Of a stretch of 64,000 bases of DNA, positions 25,716-34,792 are shown piece after piece. The notes beneath the pieces are model-generated. The model saw nothing but the letters and a program-made list of their open reading frames with translations. It was not told the origin of the DNA and did not search any database. Location of the stretch: contig JACKEL010000006.1 in the NCBI GenBank assembly GCA_020632975.1, positions 1 through 64,000 of the forward strand, given 5' to 3'. Within the stretch, counting starts at the first letter, position 1, and every line of letters begins with the position of its first letter. Origin of the DNA: Myxococcales bacterium (lineage in GTDB: Bacteria > Myxococcota_C > UBA6777). The translations under genes were made by a program, and so were the position numbers.

Positions 25716-27197
25716 ATGGCCGCTGATGACTTGCAGCTAAAAAAAGTACTTGAAACGATCGAGCGAGAAAAAGGCATCGATCGCAATGTTCTTATCGACA
25801 CCATCGAATCCGCTGTCTTGAAAGCCGCGCGCAAAAAGCTTGGCATGAACCTCGACCTCGAAGCCCGATTTAACGAAGACAAAGGCGAAGTGGAAGTCTT
25901 TCGTTGGTTGCGCGTGGTCGAAGTCGTCGAAGACTCTGCCCGTGAAATCGGACTCGAAGAAGCACGGCAAAAACTCGACCAAAACTGCGATATCAACGAC
26001 GAACTCGGCGAGAAAGTCGACACTTCAGAGTTTGGTCGCATTGCAGCACAAACCGCCAAGCAAGAGATCATCCGCCGTGTCCGTGACGCTGAGCGCGAGA
26101 TCATCTACAACGAATACAAAGACCGTCGTGGCGAGATCGTCACGGGTATCGTTCGTCGTTATGAGCGACAAAATCTGATCGTGGACTTGGGTCGCGCAGA
26201 AGCCCTTCTCCCTAAAGAAGAGCAGATCCCGAAAGAAACCAACGTTCGTATCGGCGATCGTGTCCAAGCCTACATCAAAGAAGTCAAGAACGAAGACAAC
26301 AAACCCATCGTCACCTTGAGTCGTACAGATGAAGGCTTCTTGATCAAACTCTTTGAGATGGAAGTTCCCGAGATCTACGAAGGGATCGTCAAGATCGTCA
26401 GCGCTGCCCGTGACCCCGGTGTTCGCGCCAAGATCGCCGTAACCTCGCGTGACAATGACGTCGATCCTGTGGGCGCTTGCGTGGGTGTCAAAGGCGCACG
26501 TGTACAAGCCGTTGTACAAGAGTTGCGTGGAGAAAAGATCGATATCGTTCTCTACAGCGAAGACCCCGCACGTTTCGTTTGCAACGCGATCGCTCCTGCT
26601 CAAGTCAGCCGCGTGATCATCGACGAAGATGTCCGCTCGATGGAACTGATCGTCCCCGACGATCAATTGTCCCTTGCCATCGGACGAAAAGGACAGAACG
26701 TTCGCTTGGCTTCCAAACTGACCAACTGGCGCATCGATATCCTTTCGGATCAAGATGTCCAAGCAGAACAAGAACGCACCATCGAGTTGATGCAAGAACT
26801 TGGTGGCGTCAGCAAAGATATGCTGTTGCCGATCTTCAAGTTGGGTTACCGATCTGCACAAGACATCATGAAAGCAGATCAACAAGACCTCGCGATCATC
26901 CCGGGTATTGGTACACAAAACGCACAGTTGCTCCACGATACAGCAGAACTTGTTGTACGTGAACTCGAACAACAACGACGTGGCGTGCGTAAACAACCAC
27001 GCCCAAGTGCTGAAAAGCCTGCAGAGAAACCTGTTGAGGCTCCTGCACCCCAAGCTTCAGAAGAAACAGAAGCGCCAGCAGAAGAGACAGCAGCTCCTGT
27101 GGAAGAAACAGAAGCATCTGCGGAAGAAACAGAAGCATCTGCGGAAACCGCTGAAACACCAGAGAAAACGGCTTCGGAACCATCCGAAGAAGCATAA
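25716..27197 (+). CDS. nusA: Transcription elongation/termination factor NusA
   Basis: Binds RNA polymerase and modulates pausing, termination and antitermination. 493 residues from ATG 25716 (AGGAGA upstream). Domains: N-terminal polymerase-binding domain (1-~125), S1 (~137-200, GEIVTGIVRRYERQNLIVDLG), KH1 and KH2 (~230-345, with VGACVGVKGARVQAVV and LAIGRKGQNVRLASKLT), and a helix-hairpin-helix segment (~385-415, LAIIPGIGTQNAQLL). The last ~60 residues are an acidic, Ala/Glu/Thr-rich tail in near-repeats (ETEASAEE), instead of the structured acidic repeats of E. coli NusA. Five bases separate it from rimP. A strong hairpin sits between it and ylxRQ. Confidence 0.97.
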   Translation: MAADDLQLKKVLETIEREKGIDRNVLIDTIESAVLKAARKKLGMNLDLEARFNEDKGEVEVFRWLRVVEVVEDSAREIGLEEARQKLDQNCDINDELGEKVDTSEFGRIAAQTAKQEIIRRVRDAEREIIYNEYKDRRGEIVTGIVRRYERQNLIVDLGRAEALLPKEEQIPKETNVRIGDRVQAYIKEVKNEDNKPIVTLSRTDEGFLIKLFEMEVPEIYEGIVKIVSAARDPGVRAKIAVTSRDNDVDPVGACVGVKGARVQAVVQELRGEKIDIVLYSEDPARFVCNAIAPAQVSRVIIDEDVRSMELIVPDDQLSLAIGRKGQNVRLASKLTNWRIDILSDQDVQAEQERTIELMQELGGVSKDMLLPIFKLGYRSAQDIMKADQQDLAIIPGIGTQNAQLLHDTAELVVRELEQQRRGVRKQPRPSAEKPAEKPVEAPAPQASEETEAPAEETAAPVEETEASAEETEASAETAETPEKTASEPSEEA

Positions 27198-27241
27198 CCC
27201 TGAGCATTCTCGGGCCTAGCTCGGGTCTTTATCAAGATCCC

Positions 27242-27275
27242 CCCAAAGCAAGGACGTTCCTTGCTTTGGGTCTTT
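27242..27275 (+). terminator. Strong intra-operon hairpin after nusA
   Basis: CCCAAAGCAAGGA (27242-27254) pairs perfectly over 13 bp with TCCTTGCTTTGGG (27258-27270), followed by only TCTTTA. The poor T-tract and position inside a conserved operon suggest partial termination, processing or mRNA stabilisation. Confidence 0.55.
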
Positions 27276-27312
27276 ACCTGAGAGACATGTTCCCCTTCTA
27301 AAGGAGAAGAGA

Positions 27313-28014
27313 TTGACCGAAAAGGCTGCGAAAGAACCTGAAGAAACAGGTCACCTAAGAACCTGTATCGCGACGCGCAAGCGATTGCCGCCCGAACAGA
27401 TGTTGCGTTTGGTCTTGGACCCCTCAGGACAACGCGTACATATCGACTATCTACAAAAACTCCCCGGGCGTGGGGCTTACGTCTGTGCAGATCGCGAAAG
27501 TCTTCGTAAAGCCGTCGAAAAAGGCGGAATCAAAAAAGCTTTTCGCAGCAACGTACAAGCGGATACCACAACGCTTCTCCAAGAAGCCGCAGAGGCATCT
27601 GCTCGTCAACTCTCTTCTCTTTTGTCTTTGGGCTTCCGTGCAGGCATGGTCATCCCCGGGAATAGCCGAGTTGAACATGTCTTGCGCCAAGGAACCGCCC
27701 TCCTCCTCTTAATCGCGGACGACGCTGCCCCAAGCGTCAAAAGCAAGTTCTCACGTTGGGCCCAACGCTTCCCCATCCCCTGTTTTACGACACTGACCAA
27801 AGACGCGCTTGGTGTGCCCCTACGTTTACCAACTTGCTCGCTGGTGGCTGTCACAGATCCGGGCTTCGCTGAAAAACTGCGCATCGAAGCAAAACGCGCA
27901 CAAGACCTTCAGCCTCCTTTGCCTGCGGGGACAACTCCCTCGGAAGAAGCAACGCCCGATCCAGAGACTTCGGAAGCACCGACGTCGCCGACAATGCTTG
28001 AGAAAAAACACTAG
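27313..28014 (+). CDS. YlxR (DUF448) fused to YlxQ-like L7Ae-family domain
   Basis: 233 residues from a TTG at 27313 with AAGGAG seven bases upstream. Residues ~13-90 are YlxR: RTCIATRKRLPPEQMLRLVL, then KLPGRGAYVCADRESL, a likely nucleic-acid-binding module. Residues ~100-195 match the L7Ae/L30e-like YlxQ fold (LLSLGFRAGMVIPGNSRVEHVL, ALLLLIADDAAPSVKSKF), which binds kink-turn RNA. In Bacillus these are two genes between nusA and infB; here they are one polypeptide. A Pro/Glu/Thr-rich tail of ~35 residues ends the protein. Likely an RNA-binding accessory factor of ribosome function. Confidence 0.88.
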   Translation: MTEKAAKEPEETGHLRTCIATRKRLPPEQMLRLVLDPSGQRVHIDYLQKLPGRGAYVCADRESLRKAVEKGGIKKAFRSNVQADTTTLLQEAAEASARQLSSLLSLGFRAGMVIPGNSRVEHVLRQGTALLLLIADDAAPSVKSKFSRWAQRFPIPCFTTLTKDALGVPLRLPTCSLVAVTDPGFAEKLRIEAKRAQDLQPPLPAGTTPSEEATPDPETSEAPTSPTMLEKKH

Positions 28015-28054
28015 TTTTTGTTGTGGATAGATAAACTTCCTTAGGAGCGTATAG

Positions 28055-31000
28055 ATGGCCAAGATTCGAGTACACCAAGTCGCCAAAGAGCTGGGGCTCT
28101 CTAGCAAAGAGTTTATCGAAAAAGCCCAGCAGTTGGGCTTCACCCACATCACTTCGCACGCCAACACTCTCGAAAATAACGAGATTAAGGAACTCAAACA
28201 AAAGGTAGGCGGCGGAAAAAATGCTGATGCTCAGGCACGTCCCACAGTACTAAGACGACGCGCACAAACGGACACTCATCAGTCCGCGACCAATATCCAA
28301 ACCATCGTGACCCGCCGTGAAGGCGAAAATGAGGTCGTGATCCAACGTTTGCGTTGGGAGATGCCGCAAAGTATCGTCTCCCTCCCCAACCAACTTCTTG
28401 CCCTTGATCTGGGTGTGAGTGTACCTCAAACACCCACCGATCTCGAAGTCAAAGCACCCGTAGAACCCGTGGTCGCAGAGCCCGTAAAAACCGCTGAGAC
28501 TGCCCCCATCGCCCAGACGCCCGCACCACCTCCCCCCAAAGAGGTCCCTGTTGTGTCGTCTGCCCCAGTGCAAGAAGAAAGCAGACCAGAACCTACCCCC
28601 CTTCAAATTTCGGAACCCCAAAACAACGGTAATTCCGCGACTTTGGAGACAAAGGAAAGAAATTCTGAAACTTCTCCTGTACAAGCAGAAACAAATCTTG
28701 TACAAAGCAGCAACCCTTCGACCACGCAGCCCAACAACCGCGAAACTACGACGGCATCTTCTGTTGCAAATGTGAGTAGTGCACCCGCCTCTGACGAAGG
28801 TCGCGTGAAAATACCAACCCCAATCCAGGAACCCGCAGGTCCAGCTGGAGAGGACGTGGCCAGCTCCCAACATACAACCCCCAAGGAAACCCCTATCGAG
28901 GAGCCCCGAACCTCCCATCCCGGTGACGCCCGAAAGACGCCGTCTCGGGCTCATCAACCTGAGGAGAACAAGATATCCCCTATGGCCGAACCATCATCCC
29001 AAACAACCTCGAACGTCCCACCACCCCGTGTTGAGAAAACCGCCCCCACGCGTACCAACACCAACCCACCACGGCAACAAACGCCTCCCGAACGTAAGTT
29101 CTCGGCGACGCCCTCTTTTCAACGTGACGATCGTCCCAACAGTCCCAACGGACCCAACGGACCCAAAAAGCCACCTCGTCACGGTGAACCAGCTTTTGGT
29201 GAACCTGCTCCCACGGATGGTTTCGGCTTTGGCGAAGATCAACGTGGCTCGCGCAAACAAAGCAAACGCCACAACCGCGACAACCGCCCCGCAACAGGGA
29301 CGGAAAGCAATGATTTTTCGCGCAAAAAACAGAATGGAAAACAACAACCCGCCCCTGCTGTCGGTAAACTCAAAAAGGGTAAGCCCGGCAAACCAATGAA
29401 GCCACTGCGTGGCCCCCAGCAACCAATTACGGCACCCATGTCTGAGAAAAAACGTGTGATCAAAGTCGATGAGGCGATCTCTGTCAGTGAACTTGCCCAC
29501 CGTATGGGCGTCAAAGCCACCGAATTGATCATGAAGCTCCTCAAACAAGGGGTCATGGCGACCATCAACCAAGCACTCTCTGTGGAAGAAGCCACACGGA
29601 TGGCCAAGGACTTCGGCTACGACGTCCAAGACGTCGGCTTTGAGGAAGAAACCATCCTCCAAGAAGAAGAACTCAGCGCCCCCGAAGAGATGCTTCCCCG
29701 TCCTCCCGTTGTCACTGTCATGGGACACGTTGACCACGGAAAGACGTCGCTCCTCGATAGCATCCGTGCTGCACGGGTCGTCGATCAAGAAGCAGGTGGT
29801 ATTACCCAACACATTGGTGCTTACGCTGTTGAGCGCAAAGGCAACAAGATCGTCTTCCTCGATACCCCCGGTCACGAGGCCTTTACCGCCATGCGTGCTC
29901 GTGGTGCAAAGACCACAGATATCGTGATCTTGGTGGTCGCAGCCGACGACGGTATCATGCCGCAAACGGTCGAAGCGATCCGACACGCACAGTCCGCTGA
30001 AGTCCCCATCGTTGTTGCGATCAACAAGATCGATAAGGCCAGCGCAGACCCCAATCGTGTTCGTTATGAACTGACCCAATACAACCTGCTCGATGAATCG
30101 TTGGGTGGTGGCGTTCAGATGATCGAAGTGAGCGCGCTCACTGGTCAAGGTATCGACGAACTGCTTGAGCGCGTCTTGCTCGAAGCAGAGATCCTTGAAC
30201 TTCGCGCCAACCCCAGCAAGATGGCACGCGGTACCGTTCTCGAATCGCGTATCGAAAAAGGTCGTGGTCCTGTCTCCACCTTCCTCGTCCAAGAAGGTAC
30301 CCTGCATAGCGGTGACGCTGTGGTTGTCGGTCCCTACTATGGTCGTGTACGTGCGATGTTCGACGACAAAAACGAGCCGATCAAAGAAGCTGGCCCCTCA
30401 ATGCCTGTCCGTGTCCTCGGACTTTCGGGACTTCCCGATCCTGGCGAAGGTTTCAACTGCGTTGTAGATGAAAAAGCTGCAAAACAAGTTGCTGAACACC
30501 GCCAAGAACAAACCCGACGACAAGAACAAGCTGGCCCCAACCGCCGCGCTTCCTTCGGCGACTTCTTTGGCGAAGAAAAGAAAGAACTCAACATCATCCT
30601 CAAAGCGGATATGCAAGGTTCTCTCGAAGCTTTGCGCGAAAGCTTGCTCAAGATCCAACACAACGAGATCGAACTCGCGATCCCCCTCGCTTCCGTGGGT
30701 GGTATCACCGAAAACGATGTCAACTTGGCTGCGACCACCAACTCTGTCATCATCGGATTCCAAGTCCGCCCTGATGCCAAAGCACAAAAGCTCGCAGAGA
30801 CCGAAGGTGTCGAGATTCGTATCTACCGCGTCATCTATGACCTCCTCAACGATGTCAAAGCCGCGATGGAAAAACAACTCTCGCCCACCATCCAAGAAAA
30901 ACCCATGGGACAAGCCGAGATCCGCAGCGTGTTTGCAATCTCCAAAGTCGGCAAGATCGCGGGTTGCTACATCACTGAAGGTAAGATCACGCGTAACGCT

Positions 31001-31198
31001 CTCATCCGTCTCTACCGCAACGATATCCAGATCTACGAAGGAAAGATCGGCGGCCTCAAACGCTTCAAAAACGATGCGCGCGAAGTGGCCCAAGGCTACG
31101 AGTGTGGGGTCCAAGTCGACGGCTACCAAGATATCCGCGAAGGCGATATCATCGAAGCCTACGAATTGGAAGAGATCGAGACCAAGTTGGAGAGCTGA
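28055..31198 (+). CDS. infB: Translation initiation factor IF-2 with long low-complexity linker
   Basis: GTPase that places initiator tRNA on the 30S subunit and promotes subunit joining. 1,047 residues (TAGGAG upstream), longer than most IF2. An IF2-N domain (1-~50, VHQVAKELGLSSKEFIEKAQ) is followed by ~410 residues rich in Pro, Thr, Glu, Asn and later Arg/Lys, then a second IF2-N domain (~470-530). The G domain follows with GHVDHGKT (~556), DTPGHEAF (~602) and NKIDK (~655), then domains II-IV. The linker is probably disordered and may bind RNA through its basic end. Part of the rimP-to-truB operon. Confidence 0.97.
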   Translation: MAKIRVHQVAKELGLSSKEFIEKAQQLGFTHITSHANTLENNEIKELKQKVGGGKNADAQARPTVLRRRAQTDTHQSATNIQTIVTRREGENEVVIQRLRWEMPQSIVSLPNQLLALDLGVSVPQTPTDLEVKAPVEPVVAEPVKTAETAPIAQTPAPPPPKEVPVVSSAPVQEESRPEPTPLQISEPQNNGNSATLETKERNSETSPVQAETNLVQSSNPSTTQPNNRETTTASSVANVSSAPASDEGRVKIPTPIQEPAGPAGEDVASSQHTTPKETPIEEPRTSHPGDARKTPSRAHQPEENKISPMAEPSSQTTSNVPPPRVEKTAPTRTNTNPPRQQTPPERKFSATPSFQRDDRPNSPNGPNGPKKPPRHGEPAFGEPAPTDGFGFGEDQRGSRKQSKRHNRDNRPATGTESNDFSRKKQNGKQQPAPAVGKLKKGKPGKPMKPLRGPQQPITAPMSEKKRVIKVDEAISVSELAHRMGVKATELIMKLLKQGVMATINQALSVEEATRMAKDFGYDVQDVGFEEETILQEEELSAPEEMLPRPPVVTVMGHVDHGKTSLLDSIRAARVVDQEAGGITQHIGAYAVERKGNKIVFLDTPGHEAFTAMRARGAKTTDIVILVVAADDGIMPQTVEAIRHAQSAEVPIVVAINKIDKASADPNRVRYELTQYNLLDESLGGGVQMIEVSALTGQGIDELLERVLLEAEILELRANPSKMARGTVLESRIEKGRGPVSTFLVQEGTLHSGDAVVVGPYYGRVRAMFDDKNEPIKEAGPSMPVRVLGLSGLPDPGEGFNCVVDEKAAKQVAEHRQEQTRRQEQAGPNRRASFGDFFGEEKKELNIILKADMQGSLEALRESLLKIQHNEIELAIPLASVGGITENDVNLAATTNSVIIGFQVRPDAKAQKLAETEGVEIRIYRVIYDLLNDVKAAMEKQLSPTIQEKPMGQAEIRSVFAISKVGKIAGCYITEGKITRNALIRLYRNDIQIYEGKIGGLKRFKNDAREVAQGYECGVQVDGYQDIREGDIIEAYELEEIETKLES

Positions 31199-31200
31199 TC

Positions 31201-31692
31201 GTGGTCGTTGGCGTTTGCCGCCTCAGTCTTTACCTCCAAGGTATCCGCTCCCTCAAGGGCAAACGACAAATCGTTCGCCGCATCACTGAACGTGTACGCA
31301 ACCGCTTCCAAGTTGCCATCGCCGAAGTCGCAGACCAAGATCTCCATCAACGCGCCACCATCGGTCTTGCTGTCGTTGGCAACCAGCAGCGATTTGTCCA
31401 AACCCGCCTCTCTACCATCCTCCAAGCCATCGAGTCCATGCAACTCGGCCTGATCCTCCAACCACAAATCGAGTTTGCTCATTATGGCGAAGACTTCGGC
31501 CATCATCTCGATTATGCTTCTGTTCTCTCTTCAGGCAGCGAAGATGCTCTCTCTGAAGAAGATGACGAAGAGGACGACTGGTCCGATGATTGGGACTTGG
31601 ATGCCGAAGAGGCTGCACTCAACGATGATGACGATGATGGTATCCCCGCCGCATGGAGAGATGCCATCCCAGAAAGAGATAAAAAACCATGA
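31201..31692 (+). CDS. ylxP: DUF503 (YlxP) family protein with acidic C-terminal extension
   Basis: 163 residues from a GTG two bases after the infB stop (GGAGAG inside infB). The first ~95 residues are a normal DUF503 protein: VVGVCRLSLYLQGIRSLKGK, a basic RIRE-like segment and an AIAEVADQDLHQRATIGLAVV core. The remaining ~65 residues are an extension with long Asp/Glu runs (EEDDEEDDWSDDWDLD, NDDDDD). DUF503 members are small proteins of unresolved function found between infB and rbfA. The acidic tail is unusual and could contact basic ribosomal proteins. Overlaps rbfA by 4 bp. Confidence 0.85.
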   Translation: MVVGVCRLSLYLQGIRSLKGKRQIVRRITERVRNRFQVAIAEVADQDLHQRATIGLAVVGNQQRFVQTRLSTILQAIESMQLGLILQPQIEFAHYGEDFGHHLDYASVLSSGSEDALSEEDDEEDDWSDDWDLDAEEAALNDDDDDGIPAAWRDAIPERDKKP

Positions 31693-32087
31693 GTTCCCAC
31701 CGCACTGACCGACTCGCGAACCAGCTCCGCCAAGAGATTAGCGCGATGCTCCAACGCTCTGAGATCAAAGATCCGCGCCTTGGCTTCGTCACGATCGCTG
31801 GTGTTCGCGTAAGCAAAGACCTCAGCCAAGCCCAAGTCTTCATCAGCGTCTTTGGCTCGGAAGACGAAGCACAAAAAAGTATCGAAGCACTACAAAAGGC
31901 CCAAGGCTTTATTCGGCATGAGCTTTCTCACCGCCTGCACATCCGCAAGACACCTTCGATCCTCTTCAAACTGGACAACTCCATCGAAGAAGGGCATCGT
32001 GTTACGCAACTGATTGAACAGCTTCCTGAGTTCCAAAACCAATCCCCTTCCCAAGATGATCCAGTCGATGAGGACGGCACCCCATGA
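31689..32087 (+). CDS. rbfA: Ribosome-binding factor A
   Basis: Single KH-like domain protein that binds the 30S subunit and helps 16S rRNA 5'-end maturation. 132 residues. The motif RLANQLRQEISAMLQR, then EIKDPRLGFVTIAGVRVSKDLSQAQVFISV, and the closing RHELSHRLHIRKTPSILFKLD are all typical. The ATG overlaps the ylxP stop (ATGA), implying translational coupling. The C-terminal ~20 residues are a polar tail. Confidence 0.95.
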   Translation: MSSHRTDRLANQLRQEISAMLQRSEIKDPRLGFVTIAGVRVSKDLSQAQVFISVFGSEDEAQKSIEALQKAQGFIRHELSHRLHIRKTPSILFKLDNSIEEGHRVTQLIEQLPEFQNQSPSQDDPVDEDGTP

Positions 32088-33067
32088 GCCAAGACACCGC
32101 ATCCCCTTTTGAGCAAGTTTGGGCACAGATCCTTTCTGTTATCCACCAAGGTCAACGCTTTTTGATCGCTGCCCACCGAGGCCCAGATGGCGATGCGGTC
32201 GGCTCTGTGCTTGGCCTCTACGCCACACTGAAAGAGCTTGGAAAAGACGTCGTCCCTTTCAACGACGGCCCTTACCCTGAGCGCTTCGATTTTCTCCCCA
32301 ACATCGAGATGGTCCGCTCGCACATCGACCCACAAGAAAAGTTCGATGTCACGATCTTGTGTGACTGTGGCGAGATCAGCCGAGCACCCGATGGTTTCCC
32401 AAGCAGAGAACAACTTGGGACATTCATCGTGTTGGATCACCACCTCACTTCGGGACTCGAAGGCGACATCAATCTCAACGACCCCAGCAGCCCCGCAACG
32501 GGCTTGGTGATCTTTGAACTTGCCCAACGCCTTGGTGTCGAGATCACACCCGCAATCGCCAAGAGTGTGTACTGCGCGCTTCTCTCGGATACTGGGGGCT
32601 TTCGCTACCAAAAGACCAGTCCCTACGCTCTCCGCGCTGCCGCACAACTCCTCGAAGCAGGCGTCGATCCTTGGGAGATCTCTTCTGGACTTTTCGAGTC
32701 CAACCCCATCGCTCGCCAACGTTTGCTTGCACTTTGTCTCAATACACTCGATCTGCGTTGTGGTGATCAGCTCGCTTTTCTCCACGTGACCGAAGAGATG
32801 TACCAACAAAGCGGTGGCGATGAACAAATGACCGACGGATTCGTCAACTTTGGTCGTGGAATCAAAGGCGTCGAAGTCTCTGCTTTCCTCCGCCCCCAAA
32901 AGGACGGATGGAAGGTGAGTTTGCGCTCTCGTGGCCGCGTCAATGTCTCGGGTGTTGCTGCCAACTTTGGCGGAGGCGGACACCGCCAAGCCGCAGGAAC
33001 CCACCTCCAAGGCTCCCTTGAAGAAGTCAAAGAAGCTGTCCTGAACTCCCTTCTTTCGCAGTTCTGA
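32084..33067 (+). CDS. nrnA: DHH/DHHA1 phosphoesterase, NrnA-like
   Basis: Nuclease/phosphatase family that degrades short oligoribonucleotides and often pAp. 327 residues; the ATG overlaps the rbfA stop. Motifs: AHRGPDGDAVGS (~27-38), CDCGE (~91), LDHH (~117-120) for the DHH active site with two Mn ions, and GGGGHRQAAG (~296) of the DHHA1 substrate-binding domain. Its position between rbfA and truB is the usual one. Function by family; NrnA versus other DHH subtypes is inferred from length and context. Confidence 0.9.
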   Translation: MSQDTASPFEQVWAQILSVIHQGQRFLIAAHRGPDGDAVGSVLGLYATLKELGKDVVPFNDGPYPERFDFLPNIEMVRSHIDPQEKFDVTILCDCGEISRAPDGFPSREQLGTFIVLDHHLTSGLEGDINLNDPSSPATGLVIFELAQRLGVEITPAIAKSVYCALLSDTGGFRYQKTSPYALRAAAQLLEAGVDPWEISSGLFESNPIARQRLLALCLNTLDLRCGDQLAFLHVTEEMYQQSGGDEQMTDGFVNFGRGIKGVEVSAFLRPQKDGWKVSLRSRGRVNVSGVAANFGGGGHRQAAGTHLQGSLEEVKEAVLNSLLSQF

Positions 33068-33124
33068 GCACCAGCCCCCACCCTTCTTCTTACACAAATC
33101 CCCCGTTCGACCATGGAGACACAC

Positions 33125-34021
33125 ATGGATGGCTTGCTCATCTTGGACAAACCACAGGGCCTCACTTCGATGCAGGCTCTCGCAAGAGTAAAACGCCTTT
33201 TGCGCATCAAAAAAGCCGGTCACACGGGAACTTTAGATCCTATCGCGACAGGTGTCCTCCCGATCTGCCTTGGACAAGCAACACGCCTCGCACAGTACCT
33301 TCTCGCAAGTGAAAAGCGCTACGAAGCTGAGATGCGCCTTGGCATCGAGACCGACACCCTCGACAGCGAAGGGACCATCCTGCAAGAAACACCCGTCCCT
33401 TCGGATCTATCGAACGAACAGATCATAGAGGCTTTGGCGCGTTACGTTGGCCCACAGATGCAACAACCCCCCGCTTTTTCAGCGCTGAAGATCCAAGGCC
33501 AACGCGCTTATGATCTCGCTCGCGCAGGAAAAGAAGTCGAGTTAGAAGCCCGTCCTGTCGAGATCTTCTCGATTGAACTGCTCTCGATTGAGCTTCCTTT
33601 TGTTCGCTTTTCCTGCCATGTCTCCAAAGGCACGTACATCCGCTCTCTCATCCGCGATCTGGGACAAGAGCTCGGATGTGGCGCCCACATGAGCGCTCTG
33701 CGACGCACCCAAGCAGGTTCGTTTGCCATCGATCAAACCCTAACACTCGAACAAATCGAAGCAGACCCCGAAGCCGCCAAAGCGACCGTCCTTACGCTTG
33801 AACAGATGCTTGAAGAACTCCCAGCTGTCCAACTCGACGAAGAAGAGGCCCGTCGCCTTCGACAAGGGCTCATCGCTCATACACTCCAAACACGCGCCCC
33901 AGAAACAGCATCCGAAGCTGAAGACATCCACCGCGCCCTCGACCCACAACAACGCGTCGTCGCTCTCCTGCAACCTTCCCCCCAAGGTTGGAGCATCGCT
34001 CGCGTCTTGGCCCAACCCTAA
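33125..34021 (+). CDS. truB: tRNA pseudouridine-55 synthase TruB
   Basis: Makes pseudouridine at position 55 of the T-loop in tRNAs. 298 residues from the ATG at 33125 (GGAG six bases upstream; an ATG at 33113 is also in frame). Motifs: LLILDKPQGLTSMQAL, KKAGHTGTLDPIATGVLP with the catalytic Asp near residue 38, then RLGIETDTLDSEG and CSKGTYIRSLIRDLG-like (here HVSKGTYIRSLIRDLG). A C-terminal segment of ~60 residues corresponds to the PUA-like end. Last gene of the operon, 57 bp after nrnA. Confidence 0.95.
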   Translation: MDGLLILDKPQGLTSMQALARVKRLLRIKKAGHTGTLDPIATGVLPICLGQATRLAQYLLASEKRYEAEMRLGIETDTLDSEGTILQETPVPSDLSNEQIIEALARYVGPQMQQPPAFSALKIQGQRAYDLARAGKEVELEARPVEIFSIELLSIELPFVRFSCHVSKGTYIRSLIRDLGQELGCGAHMSALRRTQAGSFAIDQTLTLEQIEADPEAAKATVLTLEQMLEELPAVQLDEEEARRLRQGLIAHTLQTRAPETASEAEDIHRALDPQQRVVALLQPSPQGWSIARVLAQP

Positions 34022-34079
34022 GATCATGCCTCCCGCACCCTCCCTACAACAAAGATAAAAACTTTATAGACTTTTATAT

Positions 34080-34106
34080 CCATAGAGATTAAACATATCT
34101 CCATGG
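34080..34106. promoter_or_regulatory. Inverted repeat, candidate operator before the NorE/NorF-like pair
   Basis: CCATAGAGAT (34080-34089) and ATCTCCATGG (34097-34106) are complementary at 9 of 10 positions with a 7-bp spacer, 78 bp before the first start. The surrounding DNA is AT-rich, unlike the rest of the window, and TATAGACTTT occurs twice (34065-34074, 34133-34142). This fits a dimeric transcription factor site and promoter. Confidence 0.5.
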
Positions 34107-34183
34107 TGGAATCGACCATAACGGAAATAATCTATAGACTTTATTGACTATAGAAAAAAACATCGTGAAGGGAGAAAAAGCCC

Positions 34184-34753
34184 ATGGAGCAAGAAAAACA
34201 TCCTTTCGATCCGCCTGGCGGGATGATGATATGGCTCTTTATATGGATGGAGTTGCTGGTCTTTGGTGCGGCGTTTCTCACGTTTGCTTACATCCGCAAA
34301 AGCGAGTACAGCGTGTTTGTGGAGGCCCAAAAGCACCTGAACCAAAGTCTCGGCTTGGGAAACACGATCCTCTTGTTGACCAGCGGATTCGCAATCGCAG
34401 TGGCGAACAAGAGGTACGAAGACCACAACAAACGGCAAACGCTGCAATTTTTATGGGGAGGGATAGGTCTAGGCACCGCTTTTTTGGTGTTGAAGAGCGT
34501 TGAGTACAGCCAAAAGATCACAAAGGGCCTCACAACAGGAACCAACGCATTCTTCGACTTCTACTGGCTGCTTACCGCATTCCATGCGGCGCATGTCTTG
34601 GTAGGGCTCGTTCTTCTCGTTTATATGGCGCACAAGATCCGGCGTGACAAACCATTTTCTTCAGAGGACCTCAGCTTCAAAGGGAGCAGCGCTTGGTGGC
34701 ATATGTGCGACCTTGTTTGGGTTTTGCTTTTCCCTCTTCTCTATCTTTGGTAG
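34184..34753 (+). CDS. Heme-copper oxidase subunit III family protein, NorE-like
   Basis: 189-residue integral membrane protein (AAGGGAGA upstream of the ATG). Five membrane segments are visible, with MELLVFGAAFLTFAYIR, NTILLLTSGFAIAVANKR, a VEYSQKITKGL loop, FYWLLTAFHAAHVLVGLVLL and the closing WWHMCDLVWVLLFPLLYLW. That matches the short five-helix subunit III/NorE branch rather than the seven-helix CoxC form. NorE is an accessory protein of cytochrome-c nitric oxide reductases; other members serve oxidases. No catalytic subunit is in the window. Paired with a NorF-like gene 39 bp downstream. Confidence 0.8.
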   Translation: MEQEKHPFDPPGGMMIWLFIWMELLVFGAAFLTFAYIRKSEYSVFVEAQKHLNQSLGLGNTILLLTSGFAIAVANKRYEDHNKRQTLQFLWGGIGLGTAFLVLKSVEYSQKITKGLTTGTNAFFDFYWLLTAFHAAHVLVGLVLLVYMAHKIRRDKPFSSEDLSFKGSSAWWHMCDLVWVLLFPLLYLW

Positions 34754-34792
34754 GCCCATGATTCGAGCCCAACAGCCCCATAAGGAGGCCCC

